From Spongilla lacustris (taxonomy: Eukaryota; Porifera; Demospongiae; Spongillida; Spongillidae): a DNA stretch of 64,000 bases. The notes beneath the pieces are model-generated. The model had not been told where the DNA came from and did not search any database. It worked only from the letters and a program-made list of their open reading frames with translations. The position numbers were made by a program, and so were the translations under genes. This document shows positions 12,355 through 23,889 of the stretch, piece by piece. Within the stretch, counting starts at the first letter, position 1, and the number at the start of each line of letters is the position of its first letter. The stretch covers positions 8,133,542 to 8,197,541 of the forward strand of contig OX442430.1 in assembly GCA_949361645.1 (NCBI GenBank), written 5' to 3'.

Positions 12355-12416
12355 TCCACGTAGCGGTGATGTAATTCATCCTCAGCTGTGGGAATCAGGG
12401 TCTGGGTACGAGACTA
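12355..12416. mobile_element. Solo right end of the TAGTCTC element family
   Basis: A 60-bp segment nearly identical to the right terminus of the element at 12566-13154 (about three mismatches), ending in cgagacta at 12416. No matching left end is visible nearby, so it is a truncated or solo copy. Confidence 0.7.
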
Positions 12417-12565
12417 ATTTAATTTCCCTGCTGTTTAACACCATATACATATGGAAGACTAAGGGCTCGATTGTGATCGTTATATCGCCCTTAATAGCGC
12501 TGATGAAGGATCAGGTTAGGCTATTCAATCAGAAGGGGATACGTGTACACGGCGTACGTATGTTA

Positions 12566-13154
12566 TAGTCTCGTACCCAGACCCTGATTCCCACAGCTGC
12601 GGATGGATTACATCACCGCTACGTGAAGAGGCTGCTGTACTCAATTTTGTCCCGCGATTACATAACATTACGTCGGGAGGAATGCAGTGACGTATTTATG
12701 AAATGTTTAGCGTCAACACACGAATTAATTAACGCAACTGACAGAGGAGAAAGGACCAAACGTTTCCAAACAACGCCTCGCTCGTTGTCCTTCCTCCTTC
12801 ACGCATCAACTGCCCAAGGCAGTAATGGCTTAACAAAGAGACTCCCATGCCAGTTGGAAGACATACGAAGACATCCCGATCCAGTAGTACGTCGACGATG
12901 ATTGGGAAGTGATTGTCGTATGTGTAAAACAACCCTTACGTTCGCCCGCTCACTTGATCGTTCGCCGTACATCGTCTATCCCCATCGCAATTACCAATAA
13001 CTCCCTACAATAACTAAGGTATGCAATTACTCCATACCTCGAATCTGATTGGTTCCCCAACATTCTGGTGACCGTGGGTACGAGACCCTCTTTCCACGTA
13101 GCGGTGATGTAATCCATCCGCAGCTGTGGGAATCAGGGTCTGGGTACGAGACTA
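12566..13154. mobile_element. 589-bp non-autonomous DNA transposon with 60-bp TIRs and 9-bp TSD
   Basis: The left end starting TAGTCTCGTACCCAGACCC and the reverse complement of the right end are identical for 60 bp. The element is flanked by perfect direct repeats cgtatgtta at 12557-12565 and 13155-13163. A 9-bp duplication is typical of Mutator-like (MULE) elements, so that superfamily is the best guess. No transposase is encoded. The interior carries a helicase-like fragment on the minus strand. Confidence 0.9.
12729..12932 (-). pseudogene. RecQ-like helicase motif I fragment carried inside the element
   Basis: The frame contains VLLDRDVFVCLPTGMGVSLL, which resembles the Walker A (motif I) region of RecQ-like helicases, where the usual residues are TG-x-GKS; here the lysine is replaced by Val (GMGVSLL). 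It lies inside the 589-bp element in opposite orientation to the flanking helicase remnant. The key lysine is missing and the fragment is short, so it cannot encode an active helicase. Confidence 0.6.
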
Positions 13155-13254
13155 CGTATGTTAGGCCTAGGAAGTGATCACGATGGCAAAAACGTTGAAG
13201 AAGTTGTGCAAGGAGCTAGAGTATCAAGTGGACTCAGCCGCATATTTAGACCTT

Positions 13255-13405
13255 GAAATGCTTTTGTCCTCAATGTTAAATGCTTTTGTCCTCAATGTTA
13301 AATGCTTTTGTCCTCAATGTTAAATGCTTTTGTCCCCAATGTTAAATGCTTTTGTCCCCAATGTTAAATGCTTTTGTCCCCAATGTTAAATGCTTTTGTC
13401 CTCCA
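13255..13405. repeat. 23-bp tandem repeat
   Basis: Six copies of aatgcttttgtcctcaatgtt with C/T variants, directly after the helicase remnant. Confidence 0.92.
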
Positions 13406-14923
13406 GACTGGATAACTTGTTTAAAGGGGAGGGTTGCAGGCAGGCTTTAGCTTGACCTGCTAACCTTAGACAAAGCCCCCTTTCAACCATGTAACTTTAG
13501 AAGATCGCGGACCTAATAAAAAACTCGGAAACATTCAGTAAATGGGTCTGGGAACGAGACTAGTAGTGGTGGTGGGGCGGGGCTAGCCTAGGCCCGTAGC
13601 CATGAAGTCTTGTGGGGGGGAGGGCCTTGCGATTGGCAAAATAGTACGAGAGAGGGCCGGCTAGGCCTGAATCCCGCCTGATGCAACAGTACGACAGGTG
13701 GAGAGGGCGGAAGTCAAGCCACATTATCATATAGTGCTAAAATTGAGCAAGAGTAATCAAATCGCTTCATATTCGGTTTGCAAGTAGAAAGGTCCTTTCA
13801 CCGTAAGGAGATACATGGACGTTTTCCCGCTTGATTCGCGCCAATGATAGCTCCCCATCTTTGGCGCCTTTTTATGATTAGGTAATCATGTGACCGTGCA
13901 CGAACGTCACGTGGTATTATTAGAGTGAGGAACGTGTGCGGTTTATGGTATCCGAAGTAATCCGCATCATGAAGACCCCTCTGAGATACAGAACGGCTGC
14001 CATTGAACTTCTCACATGATCCTTCGAGATGGGAACTAGCTTCGAAGCCGAATGTAAAACCGGTGGTACGTAAATTTTACTGTCGCACGAGTTGAAGGTC
14101 ATTTTATATTATGGATCGATTAGAGTACTTGGACAAGGTTTTGGATGTCGAGGTTTTGGATGACGAGACCGTGACGCTTGCTATAGAAGGTATCTCTCAG
14201 GTTGACCTGTTCAAAAAAAAAAAGAATTCATTTTACCATGAACCTGATCGAAACGGCATCTGGACTGCAGCTGGGATTGTGCCTACGTCGACTCACGGCC
14301 GAGATTACCGAACGGTCCTAATCAGCCGTTTCGCGGTAAGCTAACCGAATGGACGCCATTTTTAGGATTCTTTTACGTGTGACTCCATGATTTAGAAACT
14401 GGGAACGAGGTGCATAATCTCCAATCAATGGCGGATGGGTATTACAATCAAGCCATTTAGCGGTAAGCGAATGGAATGGACGCGTTTTGGGGATTCCATT
14501 TACATGATGAGGTGCATTAGATTCAGTGACAGGGAATTATCATGTTCCAAGCATTTTAGACTGGAAAATACGAATGCCTGAAACATAATAATGCCTCCAT
14601 TAAATTATTTCCACCAGTGGATGTAGCTTAGCATTGGAATGCACCTCATTCCCAGTGCATGTGTATTATAGCTATAACTTCAGAGGTATTGTCAGACCAC
14701 CTGTGTGGTTTGATTGGACATCACCTGGCATATGTATCAATATCGAATGGTGGAGAATCATGCATGTAGGTTGTGAAAAGTACATGTATCTGATTTTTGT
14801 AAATGTAAGTTAAAGAACGCTTGTAACTGCAGTGATAGTATGATCAACAACATTTATGGTATCAGCATGTGTTGTACAAAAAAAACTTGCATGTAACATA
14901 TATGTGCATAGTATGCATTTAAA
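13406..14923. other. Non-coding stretch with repeat debris
   Basis: No supported gene. Contents: a degenerate TAGTCTC-family end at 13541-13562, and an internal duplication near 14326 and 14456 (cggtaagc...gaatggacg). A candidate 258-bp element at about 14399-14656 has ends ctgggaacgaggtgcat and atgcacctcattcccag that are inverted with one mismatch. A 77-codon frame at 14111-14344 has no recognised relatives. Confidence 0.5.
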
Positions 14924-15205
14924 TTATATATGCGCTTGATGTACGTATGCACGTAAATCGCGTGTACTATATGCAATGCGTACTCGCAAGTTGTTCATCA
15001 CGTTTACCCTACACGTCACATCTGCTCTCCTGTCGTTTACCATTAGAGAAAATCCTTGTTCACATTTTGCTCTGTGAATTGGTATGGCAAGAATCAATTT
15101 AACTAATTGTAGTATCTGCTTAAACCTTTCTTTGACACAATCTTCCTTGAGTAATCCATAGCTCATCACATCTAATAGTCTTACTTCCATATGTTCTTCT
15201 GACAA
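14924..15205 (-). mobile_element. hAT-like transposase C-terminal fragment
   Basis: The frame includes LVKLILAIPIHRAKCEQGFS, which resembles the C-terminal dimerisation region of hAT transposases and their domesticated ZNF862-like relatives, where a small-hydrophobic/SxxxERxFS-type motif is typical. No N-terminal transposase domain is seen, so it is a remnant. A less certain upstream piece may extend to 15422. Confidence 0.55.
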
Positions 15206-15374
15206 CTTTTTAAAATTCTGTACATTGCAACAGAGTCTCCTGCAGGCTGCCTCTTTTATCTAACATGATTTGTAGTTCTGGTATATATTCTTTATTTGCT
15301 AGTCTCCATAACTTCCAAGTTCCATTTGGCCAGTTTGTACGGTGGCCCGGTAGGTCGCGCACTAAGACAGTTGT

Positions 15375-15590
15375 GCCACGCACTACTTGAAGTTTGCACC
15401 GCGCACTATTTGAGGTTTGCACCGCGCACTAGTTGAGATTTGCACCGCGCACTAGTCCGGATTTGCACCGCGCACTAATTGAGCCAGCACTAGTTGAGGT
15501 TTGCACTGCGCACTAGTTGAGGTTTGCACAGCGCACTAGTTGAGGTTTGCACAGCGCACTAGTCGAGATTTGCACTGCGCACTGACTATG
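15375..15590. repeat. Tandem repeat, about 23 bp
   Basis: Eight or more units of tttgcaccgcgcactagttgag with point differences. Confidence 0.88.
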
Positions 15591-16317
15591 GGATGGTGAA
15601 TTGTTTGGTTACGTCACTATTTATTAAAGTGGCTATTAACAAACAGTTCGAAGTTCTAATGTTCTCATGCTGCACCGAAACGATCCAGAGGTCTTTCGTT
15701 GCCTCCAATATACTAGTTGGGCGTAGCCTGACCTTCGCGTTTTGACGGAAGGTCCGGGTATGTGTACCTGATATAGGCTTGATTAGATACCCGACCTGCC
15801 AAAACGCGAGGTTACTCCATTGTTCAGCACAGCCCCCAATGGCACCAGTAGCCTCGCGCTAGGTCTCCACACAACCACACATAGGTGCACCTCTCTTACC
15901 TCTTCTCCAGGGAAGATGACAGCCGTCAGGGTCCTAGCATGCTCTGCGTGCCTCCTCAACCGGGCCTGAAGCTTATTACGGATAGAAACTTTTTAATTTT
16001 ACATCTGACATCGGCAATATGCGAAAGATTTGTGGCCAACACGACAGACCCTCGATCCTGCTTACCAGCGTGGCCTCCAATGTTTTATCTTTCTATATGT
16101 TCTTCCTGCGCACCTCTCTATAGGTGTGGTGTGAAGGTGTGCAATACATCACCACTCCTGCAAGCCACACCCACTCTCTGAATGTGACGCCCACTCCCTG
16201 CAAGCACCTATCCACGAGACATATGGAAATACCTTTTTCACATCTTGGATCTCTCACCTGAGGGGGACCAGCTCCTGGATCCTCTGATCCTTCTCCTGGC
16301 ACTGCTTCTCTGGTCTT

Positions 16318-16390
16318 GTACCTAGACCCATATTTTCACAGCTACGGGATAGATTACATCACCGCTATGTGAAAAGTGGGTCTGGTAAAG
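16318..16390. mobile_element. Short hairpin element related to the TAGTCTC family
   Basis: About 70 bp with ends agacccatattttcac and gtgaaaagtgggtct forming an imperfect inverted repeat around a core (gattacatcaccgctatgtg) shared with the 60-bp TIR of the 12.6-kb element. A second copy lies at 27048-27113. Confidence 0.6.
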
Positions 16391-16603
16391 TCCTGTACTC
16401 GTTTCTGTCCAGTGATTATGTAATACATCTGTATTGGACGGGTTTTCAAATAAACTCTCCGCATTGAAATTAGACCACATCCATAACTTTAGTATTTCTA
16501 CACATTTACTGCCATAGCTTTCTTGTACTACCAATACCATGTAGAAGATGTCCCCATATCATATCATGTCCCCATATGATGCATACTATTCAACTTCTGT
16601 TCG

Positions 16604-16760
16604 TAAACTACTGCACTGCTGTGTCAGCTTTGCGATTTGGCTGTGCAGCTCGCTGATCTCTTCATCCTCCAACCTTTTCATCATACTCAGTTCCAAAGCT
16701 CTGAGCTTCTTCGCCCACTGCTGCTCACAGGTCTCAAGAGCGGCCTGCAGCACAGATGTG
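16604..16760 (-). pseudogene. Coiled-coil exon, copy A
   Basis: After a ctgcag acceptor the exon codes AALETCEQQWAKKLRALEL and continues through MMKRLEDEE and LTQQCSSLRTEVE to a stop. The heptad-like Leu/Ile spacing indicates a coiled coil. The same exon with flanks recurs on the plus strand at 24295-24451, and a truncated copy lies at 24003-24075. Intronic sequence around it contains atgtccccatatgat, the unit of the large array at 24.9-26.2 kb. It is labelled pseudogene because it sits in a shuffled duplicate region. A working exon cannot be excluded. Confidence 0.5.
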
Positions 16761-17359
16761 CACAAAGAACTAATCATTACATGTAATACATTATCGTTAC
16801 CAACACTTGGGAATACTTTTAATGGTTTATTCAATCCCACTTATTTGGTGTACAGCTTTAATACTAAGATCAACTCGTACATCATGATGGTGTTGTATCC
16901 TTTTCTTGCAGTTTTACTTTTTCCTATCCCTTTTGTACATATGGTATGACTATGATGGCATAGAATCACTCCCAGTCCGACAAATTACTCTAAAATGATG
17001 GGTCCAAACCAATAGTGAGTTTCCACAATACCTTTCGAGCGCGTTGCTTACTATCAAGCAGCAAAATTTACACATGTGCCACACCTAATGATGTCATCAG
17101 TCATACCTCCATTTCTACGTGTCGTCACGCGGAATTTAACGAGACAAGCTGCCCTTGCACACAAAAAGAAGCTGTTATGTTTACAGTTTTAGGGTGTCCA
17201 GCTCTGTCTCCCGCATTGTAGTCGCTTAGCGTGTACGTATAGAGGTTATATAATCTGTCTGCTGGTGGTCAAAAATAGCCACATTACATGGTGTTACGTC
17301 ACATACTAGTTGGGCGTGGCCCGCCCTTCGCGTTGTCTTCTTTCATTGTACTGGAAAAT

Positions 17360-17515
17360 CAAGATGTCCCCATATGATGTCCACATGATGTCCCCATATG
17401 ATGTCCCCCATATGCATACAATTCTAGATCGAATGTCACATTATCAAACTGCTTTGTGAGCTTCTCCATGTCGCATTTGAGGCGGGAGATCTAACCATCC
17501 TTCTTAACTGCACAT
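17360..17515 (-). pseudogene. Coiled-coil exon fragment with satellite seed
   Basis: Minus-strand sequence parallels the plus-strand exon at about 24785-24880 (KKDEEISGLKRDMEKLTKQC), followed by three to four units of the 13-bp satellite. Compared with the plus copy, which has 97 or so units, this copy shows the unexpanded state. The frame is degraded. Confidence 0.5.
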
Positions 17516-18339
17516 ACTGATAGAGAAGAAGCAATATGGATTTTCTAAAATTACAATTGTATTTGTATAGAATAGTGTTTATAAATGGATCAATATGTAT
17601 TGTCATGCTTACCTTATTGGCTCCCTTCCAACAACTTGAGCATCCTGTTGGAGTATTCCCTCATCCTGGGGGATGGTATGAGGTTGTGGCCACACGGCAT
17701 ACAACATTCTATGGTCACTGCAAAGGTAAATAAACTCCCATGATAGCAATCAAAACAAACACAAACTCGCAAGTATCTTACTAACTGTACCTTTGTCTGT
17801 ATTAAAGTTCCATACTTTTGACAGAACATGCTCCGTATTCATATTCCTTATTTGGTAAATAGCAAGGGAAACCACATTACGCCTAGCAGTGTCTGTTCTC
17901 ACATCTGGGCCTATCCCATGCACCTACTAAAATGCATCAATACACTGACAACATACTGCAGACTCCTCTGCAATAACATATCTGATATAAGGCAATGGCT
18001 TTCTTGGTTAATGTTTAGCAGCTTTATGTGACATTGACATGCTTCGCAAGTACGTCTACAAGACTTAAAGACGTACTTGCGATTTATTATTTCCTTATTT
18101 TTGAGTATCATGCATCCTATTTAGCTTGTTCTCTTCACAAAATTTTTAGTTGTACTTCACCTTCCTATGGCAATCACTTCTCAGATGTGCGTTATTAAAC
18201 GCGATGGTGGCATATTTCTAGCTTTTGACTCCTTTTTCTGTTAAAGAAAGCTTGGTCGCATTTGTACTTGCCAAAAAATTATTCTCATGCTCTGCCTTCA
18301 TGCACATCTAGCAGTATGCTACATCAGTAAAGAAGAATC

Positions 18340-18735
18340 ATAATGGAGCCAGGCCAGCTGTATTTTAAACACCATTCGGCTCAAAACGAACGCATCTGGC
18401 CCTTCTATTCAAAGGTACGCTTAGGTAAAAAAAAAAAGACTTCGGGGGGTGATCATGAAATTTCTCTGGCAAGGATGCAATCGATAAGCCAGTGGGCTTT
18501 GTCGAAGAGGACGATGGTAGTGATGAAGACATGTGCTGATCCATTGGTGTTTCAGTTAGTAGTTTTATTCAATGCGATAATTAACTGGCGATAATGCATG
18601 CGTGAATGTATACGGCGTTTTTATTCACAGCAGCCAACATTACCTCTTGATCTTTGTGTTTAATTTTAATAATTATTATCTTCTTTAAAAAATATTGGTC
18701 CGGCAATTGCCGGACCTGCCCCCCCGGCTCCGGCG
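18340..18735. repeat. Dispersed repeat, copy 1 (ends in a GC-rich palindrome)
   Basis: Alignable by eye with 59390-59800: both share accattc/acactc-cggctc-aaacgaacgc, gatgaaatttctctggca and a terminal block with a 20-bp perfect palindrome at 18697-18716 (tccggcaattgccgga core). No coding capacity is visible. Confidence 0.65.
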
Positions 18736-18903
18736 CCCGTGTCCAAGAGGAAGGTGGACCAACAGCTGGCCACACTGCAGGGGGAGTACAAGGAGATGGA
18801 GACCGAGAGCGAGAAGCTTTGCAAGGCTACAGAGCTTGCTACCAAATACCAGTCTGAGGTGATAGCAGAGAAGGAAACCTCAAGTGCTCTGGAGAAGGCT
18901 ACG
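18736..18903 (+). pseudogene. Myosin-tail-like coiled-coil exon
   Basis: Codes KRKVDQQLATLQGEYKEMET then SEKLCKATELATKYQSEV and AEKETSSALEKAT before a gtatgt donor. It resembles the light-meromyosin part of myosin II heavy chains (…KKK-D-LSQLQ-E-EEA… register). It directly abuts the end of the dispersed repeat. No partner exons in frame were identified on this strand nearby. Confidence 0.5.
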
Positions 18904-18975
18904 GTATGTGTGAGGAGAAGCCGCTGATGGATGCTTATGCAGCCATTGAAGAAGTCTTGAACTCCGTGAACAGTC

Positions 18976-20172
18976 ATTATTATATGGATACCACGGCAAC
19001 ACACCAGCATCATTATTAGAACACCATAGCAACATACCATTATCCCCAAAAGGGTTTCTTCTTTTCCTTCCCTTCATGAAGGGAGGGGGGAGGGGGTGCA
19101 GGAGAGAAAAAAGGAGAGTAAAGGGGAGGAGGAAGAGGCAAGGGTAATGATTACTGAGTCTGTTCGGAGTAACGAATTCGTTGCGCCTTTATTTATAGCC
19201 TATTTGGTCGATTTATATTGATTTTGGAATACGCATTTTTAATGTCTACAATCGCAATTTCTTGCCACGATTTTTGGCCAGAATAATGCAAAACATTCAA
19301 AGCTTCTGGGGCTCCGCCCCAGACCCCGATGGGGGAGCTTACAGCGCTCCCCCATCCCCCTTCGCTGTGCCGGAGGGGGCCATGCCCCCTCCTGCACCCT
19401 CCCCTTTGTCTACACCCACTTCATTATTTATTATTATGCCGGACCATTGTTTTATACCTTCCGACGCTCATGTTGGAGGCCACCAGGGCTGCCTTGGCAT
19501 TGTTGGCCTTAGCTTCATTGAAAGCAACACACTCTTGCAGCGTTTGTATGGTCTGGCTGTGCCATTTCTCTAGTTTTTCTGTAACTTGGTATTGGATCTA
19601 ATGTGTTAGAGCAAATGAAGTCATCTCCAAACGTTGAATATACATATATACTATGAAGAGATGCATTGGGCCTAATAACAAGTCAAACTTACGTTGCCAC
19701 AGTGAATTTGTATGGGACCAAATGTCTTCATTTGGTCAATATTTGTGATTTTTTCTACAAAAAAAGATGAATGATCATTCAAATCCTCAATACATGGCTT
19801 ATGATGCACGACAGAATAGTGTTTTGTACACACATGTAAGCCAGCATATATACATGTATTGTATATACGCACCTACATGTATGTACTAGGCAGAATAACA
19901 GTGTGCTCAAATCACAATCATGAGCTCCCAAGGGTACCTCACTCCCCCAAGGGTACCTCACTCCCCCAAGGGTACCTCACTCCCCCAAGGGTACCTCACT
20001 CCCCCAAAGGTACCTCACTCCACGCGTGGTATACACAGAGGACAACTAAAATGCATCAATACACTGACAACATACTGCCATCATTATATGGATACCACGG
20101 CAACACACCAGCATCATTATTAGAACACCACAGCAACACACCATTATCCCCAAAAGGGTTTCTTCTTTTCCA
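18976..20172. repeat. Pair of 92-bp direct repeats
   Basis: Segments 18976-19068 and 20077-20172 are near-identical (ggataccacggcaacacacc through aaaagggtttcttcttttcc). The second adjoins five 19-bp units of aagggtacctcactccccc at 19925-20018. The sequence between (19.1-19.9 kb) holds a minus-strand coiled-coil-like exon at about 19452-19602 (KLEKWHSQTIQTLQECVAF). Confidence 0.75.
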
Positions 20173-20785
20173 TACCTCCACTCAATGATCTGCTGGTCAA
20201 TCTGCTTCTTCTTCTGCAGTGCAATAGCATTGCTACGCTCCTGTGGGTCACATGAGGATCACACGAGGATTACATGAGGATCATAAGCAACGACTGTGCT
20301 AATACTTCACCCCATCCGTATACCAGTACATATTGCCCATCCACCAACATTAGTAACAGTGGGGGGGGGGGGGGGGGGGAGTTCCAGTCATACCTTCACA
20401 GCCAACGCCTCCTCTACTTCCTTTAGCTTACTCTGAAGCATGTGCCTGACAGGGGAAGGGTTAAAACTGCTTCAAACATTTATTAGTAAAAGGTTTATGT
20501 TAAACCCCCAGCCCGCAAAAGGGATGGTGGTTGTGGAGGAGGGAGGGGATGGGGAGGAGGATGGAAGCTGACATGTGCTGCCTACTTTGTGGCTTCAAGC
20601 TCTTGGATACGGGGTGTGGCCTCATTATCCAGATTGGCTCTCAGCTGTGCAACATCTTTTTTGGCAGCTGTCAGCAGCTTCTGGAGCTCCGCCTTGTCCT
20701 CCTGCTCCTCCTCTATGGCTTCATGGGCGTGCTTCAGTTCAGTTTCTGTGGCCTTGAGCCTTGCCTGCACATTGGTCTTTAACTG
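20169..20785 (-). pseudogene. Myosin-II-tail-like exons (minus arm, block 1)
   Basis: Three exons read on the minus strand: 20583-20783 (LKATETELKHAHEAIEEE, DKAELQKLLTAAKKDVAQLR, RIQELEATK), about 20399-20441 (MLQSKLKEVEEALAVK) and about 20169-20236 (ERSNAIALQKKKQIDQQIIE). They match muscle/striated myosin heavy-chain tail order (ETEAKAELQ…, then ERSNAA…LD-KKQ…EWK). This arm keeps full-length exons that are truncated in the plus-strand duplicate at 28.25-28.66 kb. Whether the arm is expressed is unknown. Confidence 0.6.
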
Positions 20786-21479
20786 GAGAGGAGGAAAGAA
20801 TAAGCTCGCCTTAAGTTCCCTTAATGAAGAAAATGAAAAAGAAACGCTTGGGAAGGGAAGGTAGAAAGTAAATATTGATGTCTGCTTCAAAACAACCACC
20901 TATGCACACCTCATCATCTTTTTACACAGCTCTGCCATGCAGGGTGCATGGCACACACCTTTCTCACCTATTGTTGGCCAGTTTGTCAACAATGTTCTTA
21001 TTGTTGTAGCTTCTCATAGTACAGCACAACTTCTAGTACGTCATTACTCTCCTCCACAACATACCCTCTTCACCCTCACCATTCATTAGACGATTTTGTA
21101 AAAGGAAATTTCAAATGTTTTTAAATACTAGTCTACAATAGTTATAATGAATCGATATTTATAATCATGCTTACCTGCTTGGCCTTATGTCATCCCCAAT
21201 ACGACCCTTTTATTGTTATTATTATAATATTATATTATATGAATAAATATTCGATATACAGCAAATGCACAATACGAGTTAAATGATTAAGTTAATGATA
21301 TTGATCAACTACACAACTCTTCAGGAGAGATACTATTATTACACACATTTACAGCATCTAGCCATGGTGGATACCAAGATTTGGGAGTGAAGAAGAGGCA
21401 TAGGACTCCTCTACACTCATCTGTAGTATTAAATGGCAACATTATACTCTATACACCAGCTTGTGTTCATCTGCAGCTT

Positions 21480-21727
21480 AGAGGAGGATTGGAGTGTTTA
21501 ACATTTCGTTTTTGACACTGCAAACTTGTTACCAGGTGGATGATCGTACCACTTTCTGGCTGATGTAATGAGGTATGCACTTACATCATGCCTTTCAGCT
21601 TCTGATTGCTTTCCTCGCGGAAATCCACAGCTTAAAGGAGGATAGGAAGGGTTTAACATTTCGTTTTTGCCGTTGCAAATTTGTTAAACTAGGTGGATAA
21701 ACATTCCACTTTCTGGCTGATGTAAGA
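21480..21727. repeat. Pair of about 95-bp direct repeats flanking a coiled-coil mini-exon
   Basis: Segments about 21478-21572 and 21628-21725 share taacatttcgtttttg and ccactttctggctgatgtaa. Between them a minus-strand mini-exon at about 21583-21622 reads FREESNQKLKGMM before a gtaagt donor. Confidence 0.6.
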
Positions 21728-22069
21728 TGATGGACATATGGGAGTGATGGCAGTGACAAACCCACAAGGGCCTGGTGTACTGTGCGGTGTGAAGCTTTGC
21801 TCTGCTATGGGGGCTTGATTTTATCATATTTGATGCACATTCCATACAAACTTAATTCTTCAAACTGATATCCTATAGATGGATTTGTTTACACACATCC
21901 CATGAGGGGGCCTATCCCATGAGGGGGCACATCCCATCAGGGGGCACACCCGATTTTATTTCATGCTCACCTCCATAGCAGACTGCTCCTATGGAGGAAG
22001 GAATCAAAACAGAAGGGTCATGTTATGATCATTACTAGTCTCGTACCCACAAATATGTCGGATTGATGT

Positions 22070-23308
22070 GGCCGTGGGTGGCTGTGCATGTTCCTGAGGG
22101 GCGGTGGGAGTGGGAGTGGGGGCATAGTAAGTTAACAACTAATTTGTACAATTCTGTCTAAAAACTACATGTGTACTAAAAGTACAAACCAGCTGCTGGT
22201 TCAGCCTATCCACCTCCTCCTGCAAGCCCGTCTGATGAGATTTAAGTTTTAAAGTAAGAACACACAAGCTCATTTGTGGAACCATACCAGCCCTGTTTGA
22301 TAATCAGTTTTCCGCTCCAGGTGGGACAACTGCTTGTCCAGGTCACCAATTTCACCTGTTGGGAAAGGAAAATGGAAGGTGGTTACCAAGGGTGACCAAC
22401 CAGGGAGGGGCAACTGCACCTAGGAGGAATTCGTTGTCCTTCACAGATGCATCGAGGAGGTCGTACAGTTCCTCATACCGCCCTTTCAGATTCAACAACT
22501 GTAAGTGTGGGGAAGGGAGTGTGATGGTGTAGGGAGAGGGTAGGAGTGGAGATGTACAAGTGAGGGTAGGAGCAGGGGTGTACAAGTGAGGGGAGACAAG
22601 ACAAAAGATCACAGTGATGCATGTAGCTGTGCCTCGCACGGGCAAGGGCCATACCTCAGTGCTGTAGTTACGAGCCTCCTTCCCGGGCATTTTCAAGTTC
22701 CATCTGCTTCGCCATGAACATTGACCTCCACTCCATGATCTGTTGCCTTCTCTCACATACATTTGGTCAATCAACATTTGGTCAATCAAGAGCACAACAT
22801 ATTTATCTTTCTCAGGACAGGTGTCAACATGAGTAGCCTCCATCAGCATTTTGTCCTCCATCAGCATTTTGTCAACATCCTCTGAAAATACCTGATTCTG
22901 CTTGAATGTAGTGAGATGGTCCAACAGGATGCATTTGCCACTGCACTAAATGAATAGAATGGTAATTGAGATGAAAATGATGTAAGTTGTACATGTAAGC
23001 TTACCCAAAGTTTTCTGCTCTTCCAGTAATTTCGCATTGTCTTGATAAGATGTGGAGAGTCTGAAATAAATTAGATGTCCCTTCGATCCTGTGCATATGG
23101 GTTGCAAACTTTGTATGTTACTTCCTCACCTCAAGTTCCTTGGTGCAATTTCAAGAAACATCTATTAATAGCACTACCGTCCATTGTGACGCACGGAACC
23201 CAGTTGTTGTTGGCTTCGATGCCGTATCCGTAGCAAATGTGAACCGCGGTGGTGCAGGTCAAGCCTTGCGCAGCGCGCTCCAAGGCTTTGACGTTTGTTG
23301 TTAAGTGC
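22070..23308 (-). pseudogene. Myosin-II-tail-like exons (minus arm, block 2)
   Basis: Inverted duplicate of 28868-30060. Minus-strand pieces include YQDNAKLLEEQK (near 23050), EWRSMFMAKQMELENAR (near 22720) and KEARNYSTEV. Further pieces are LLNLKGRYEELYDLLDASVK (near 22480), EIGDLDKQLSHLERKTDYQ (near 22330) and LQEEVDRLNQQL (near 22215). The series matches the myosin heavy-chain tail order EWK…KEARSLSTE-FKLKNAYEE…EEISDLTEQL. One extra G before KEAR breaks the frame, and the other copy has the same extra base. Confidence 0.6.
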
Positions 23309-23313
23309 ATCAT
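23131..23313 (-). pseudogene. MetE-like fragment, short copy
   Basis: Contains VKALERAAQGLTCTTAVHIC and GYGIEANNNW, identical in translation to the 3' third of the longer insert at 28665-28966. It lacks the first two thirds. Upstream it is joined to unrelated sequence (FDLLGEMMHLTTN). Confidence 0.75.
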
Positions 23314-23424
23314 CTCCCCGAGGAGATCAAACTGCCACTTTTTTCCTTCCTTCTATATTATTTGCAGTGATACAATATATCCCCAAGTGAATGGGTTTTA
23401 TTTTTCACACCATACCTGGAATCT

Positions 23425-23475
23425 GCTCCATTAAGTAGTTGATCTTGACCACGCCATCATGGTCAACATCAACCT
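23425..23475 (-). pseudogene. EF-hand-like loop exon fragment
   Basis: Minus-strand reading VDVDHDGVVKINYLMEQIP fits the EF-hand calcium loop (D-x-D-x-D-G-x-I/V-x-x-x-E/N). It is a single loop; the parent gene is not identified, and a LETM1-like C-terminus is only a guess. Confidence 0.4.
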
Positions 23476-23668
23476 ATAGCTCATTTAGTTTTAAGGGCCC
23501 ACCTCACCCCAGGTGAACAAACTTCATGCAGCCTTGTCTTCCCTGTGGGCAGCCTTGTCTTCCTTGTGGGCAGCCATTTCCTTCATGTTCCCACCATCAT
23601 ATGAATTGTACATTGCCACATCTACAGGGATGGGATAAATTATAGTAGTTTCAAGACATATGAAAATA

Positions 23669-23778
23669 CCGTTCCCGCCCCTCTGATGTCCTCCTTGAGG
23701 TGCAGCAGGTCCTTGACCCTCTGGTCCTTAAGCTTGACATCCTTTTCCAGGACAGAGACTTCACCCTGGGCTCTATGA
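23669..23778 (-). pseudogene. Coiled-coil exon fragment
   Basis: Reads QGEVSVLEKDVKLKDQRVKD then LLHLKEDIRG, a charged helical segment between plausible splice sites. It is possibly part of the same coiled-coil gene as its neighbours. Confidence 0.4.
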
Positions 23779-23889
23779 GAGAATTTGGCACACTTCAAAA
23801 TACACACAGTAGTCTGCCCACCCTTCAATCTTGAACATTACAGCTAGTACTTTTATGAATTAAAATTAAAAGAAAGGTATTGTGGAAAC

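Larger units (their letters stand above)
12460..13256 (+). pseudogene. RecQ-like helicase remnant, split by a transposon
   Basis: From about 12463 the frame reads IVIVISPLIALMKDQVRLF, the motif Ia region of RecQ-type DNA helicases. At 12565 it is interrupted by the element at 12566-13154. After the second target-site copy (13155-13163) the same reading frame resumes and runs to a TGA at 13254-13256. Neither motif I nor the DEAH box is present in this orientation, so it is a remnant. Sponges and cnidarians carry many RecQ-like helicase copies, often inside repeats (family knowledge). Confidence 0.6.

Noticed and set aside
15700..15830. Inverted cgcgttttg blocks as a transposon
   Set aside because: Pairing is imperfect with gaps, no target duplication is visible, and the related tactagttgggcgt segment at 17308 lacks the second half.
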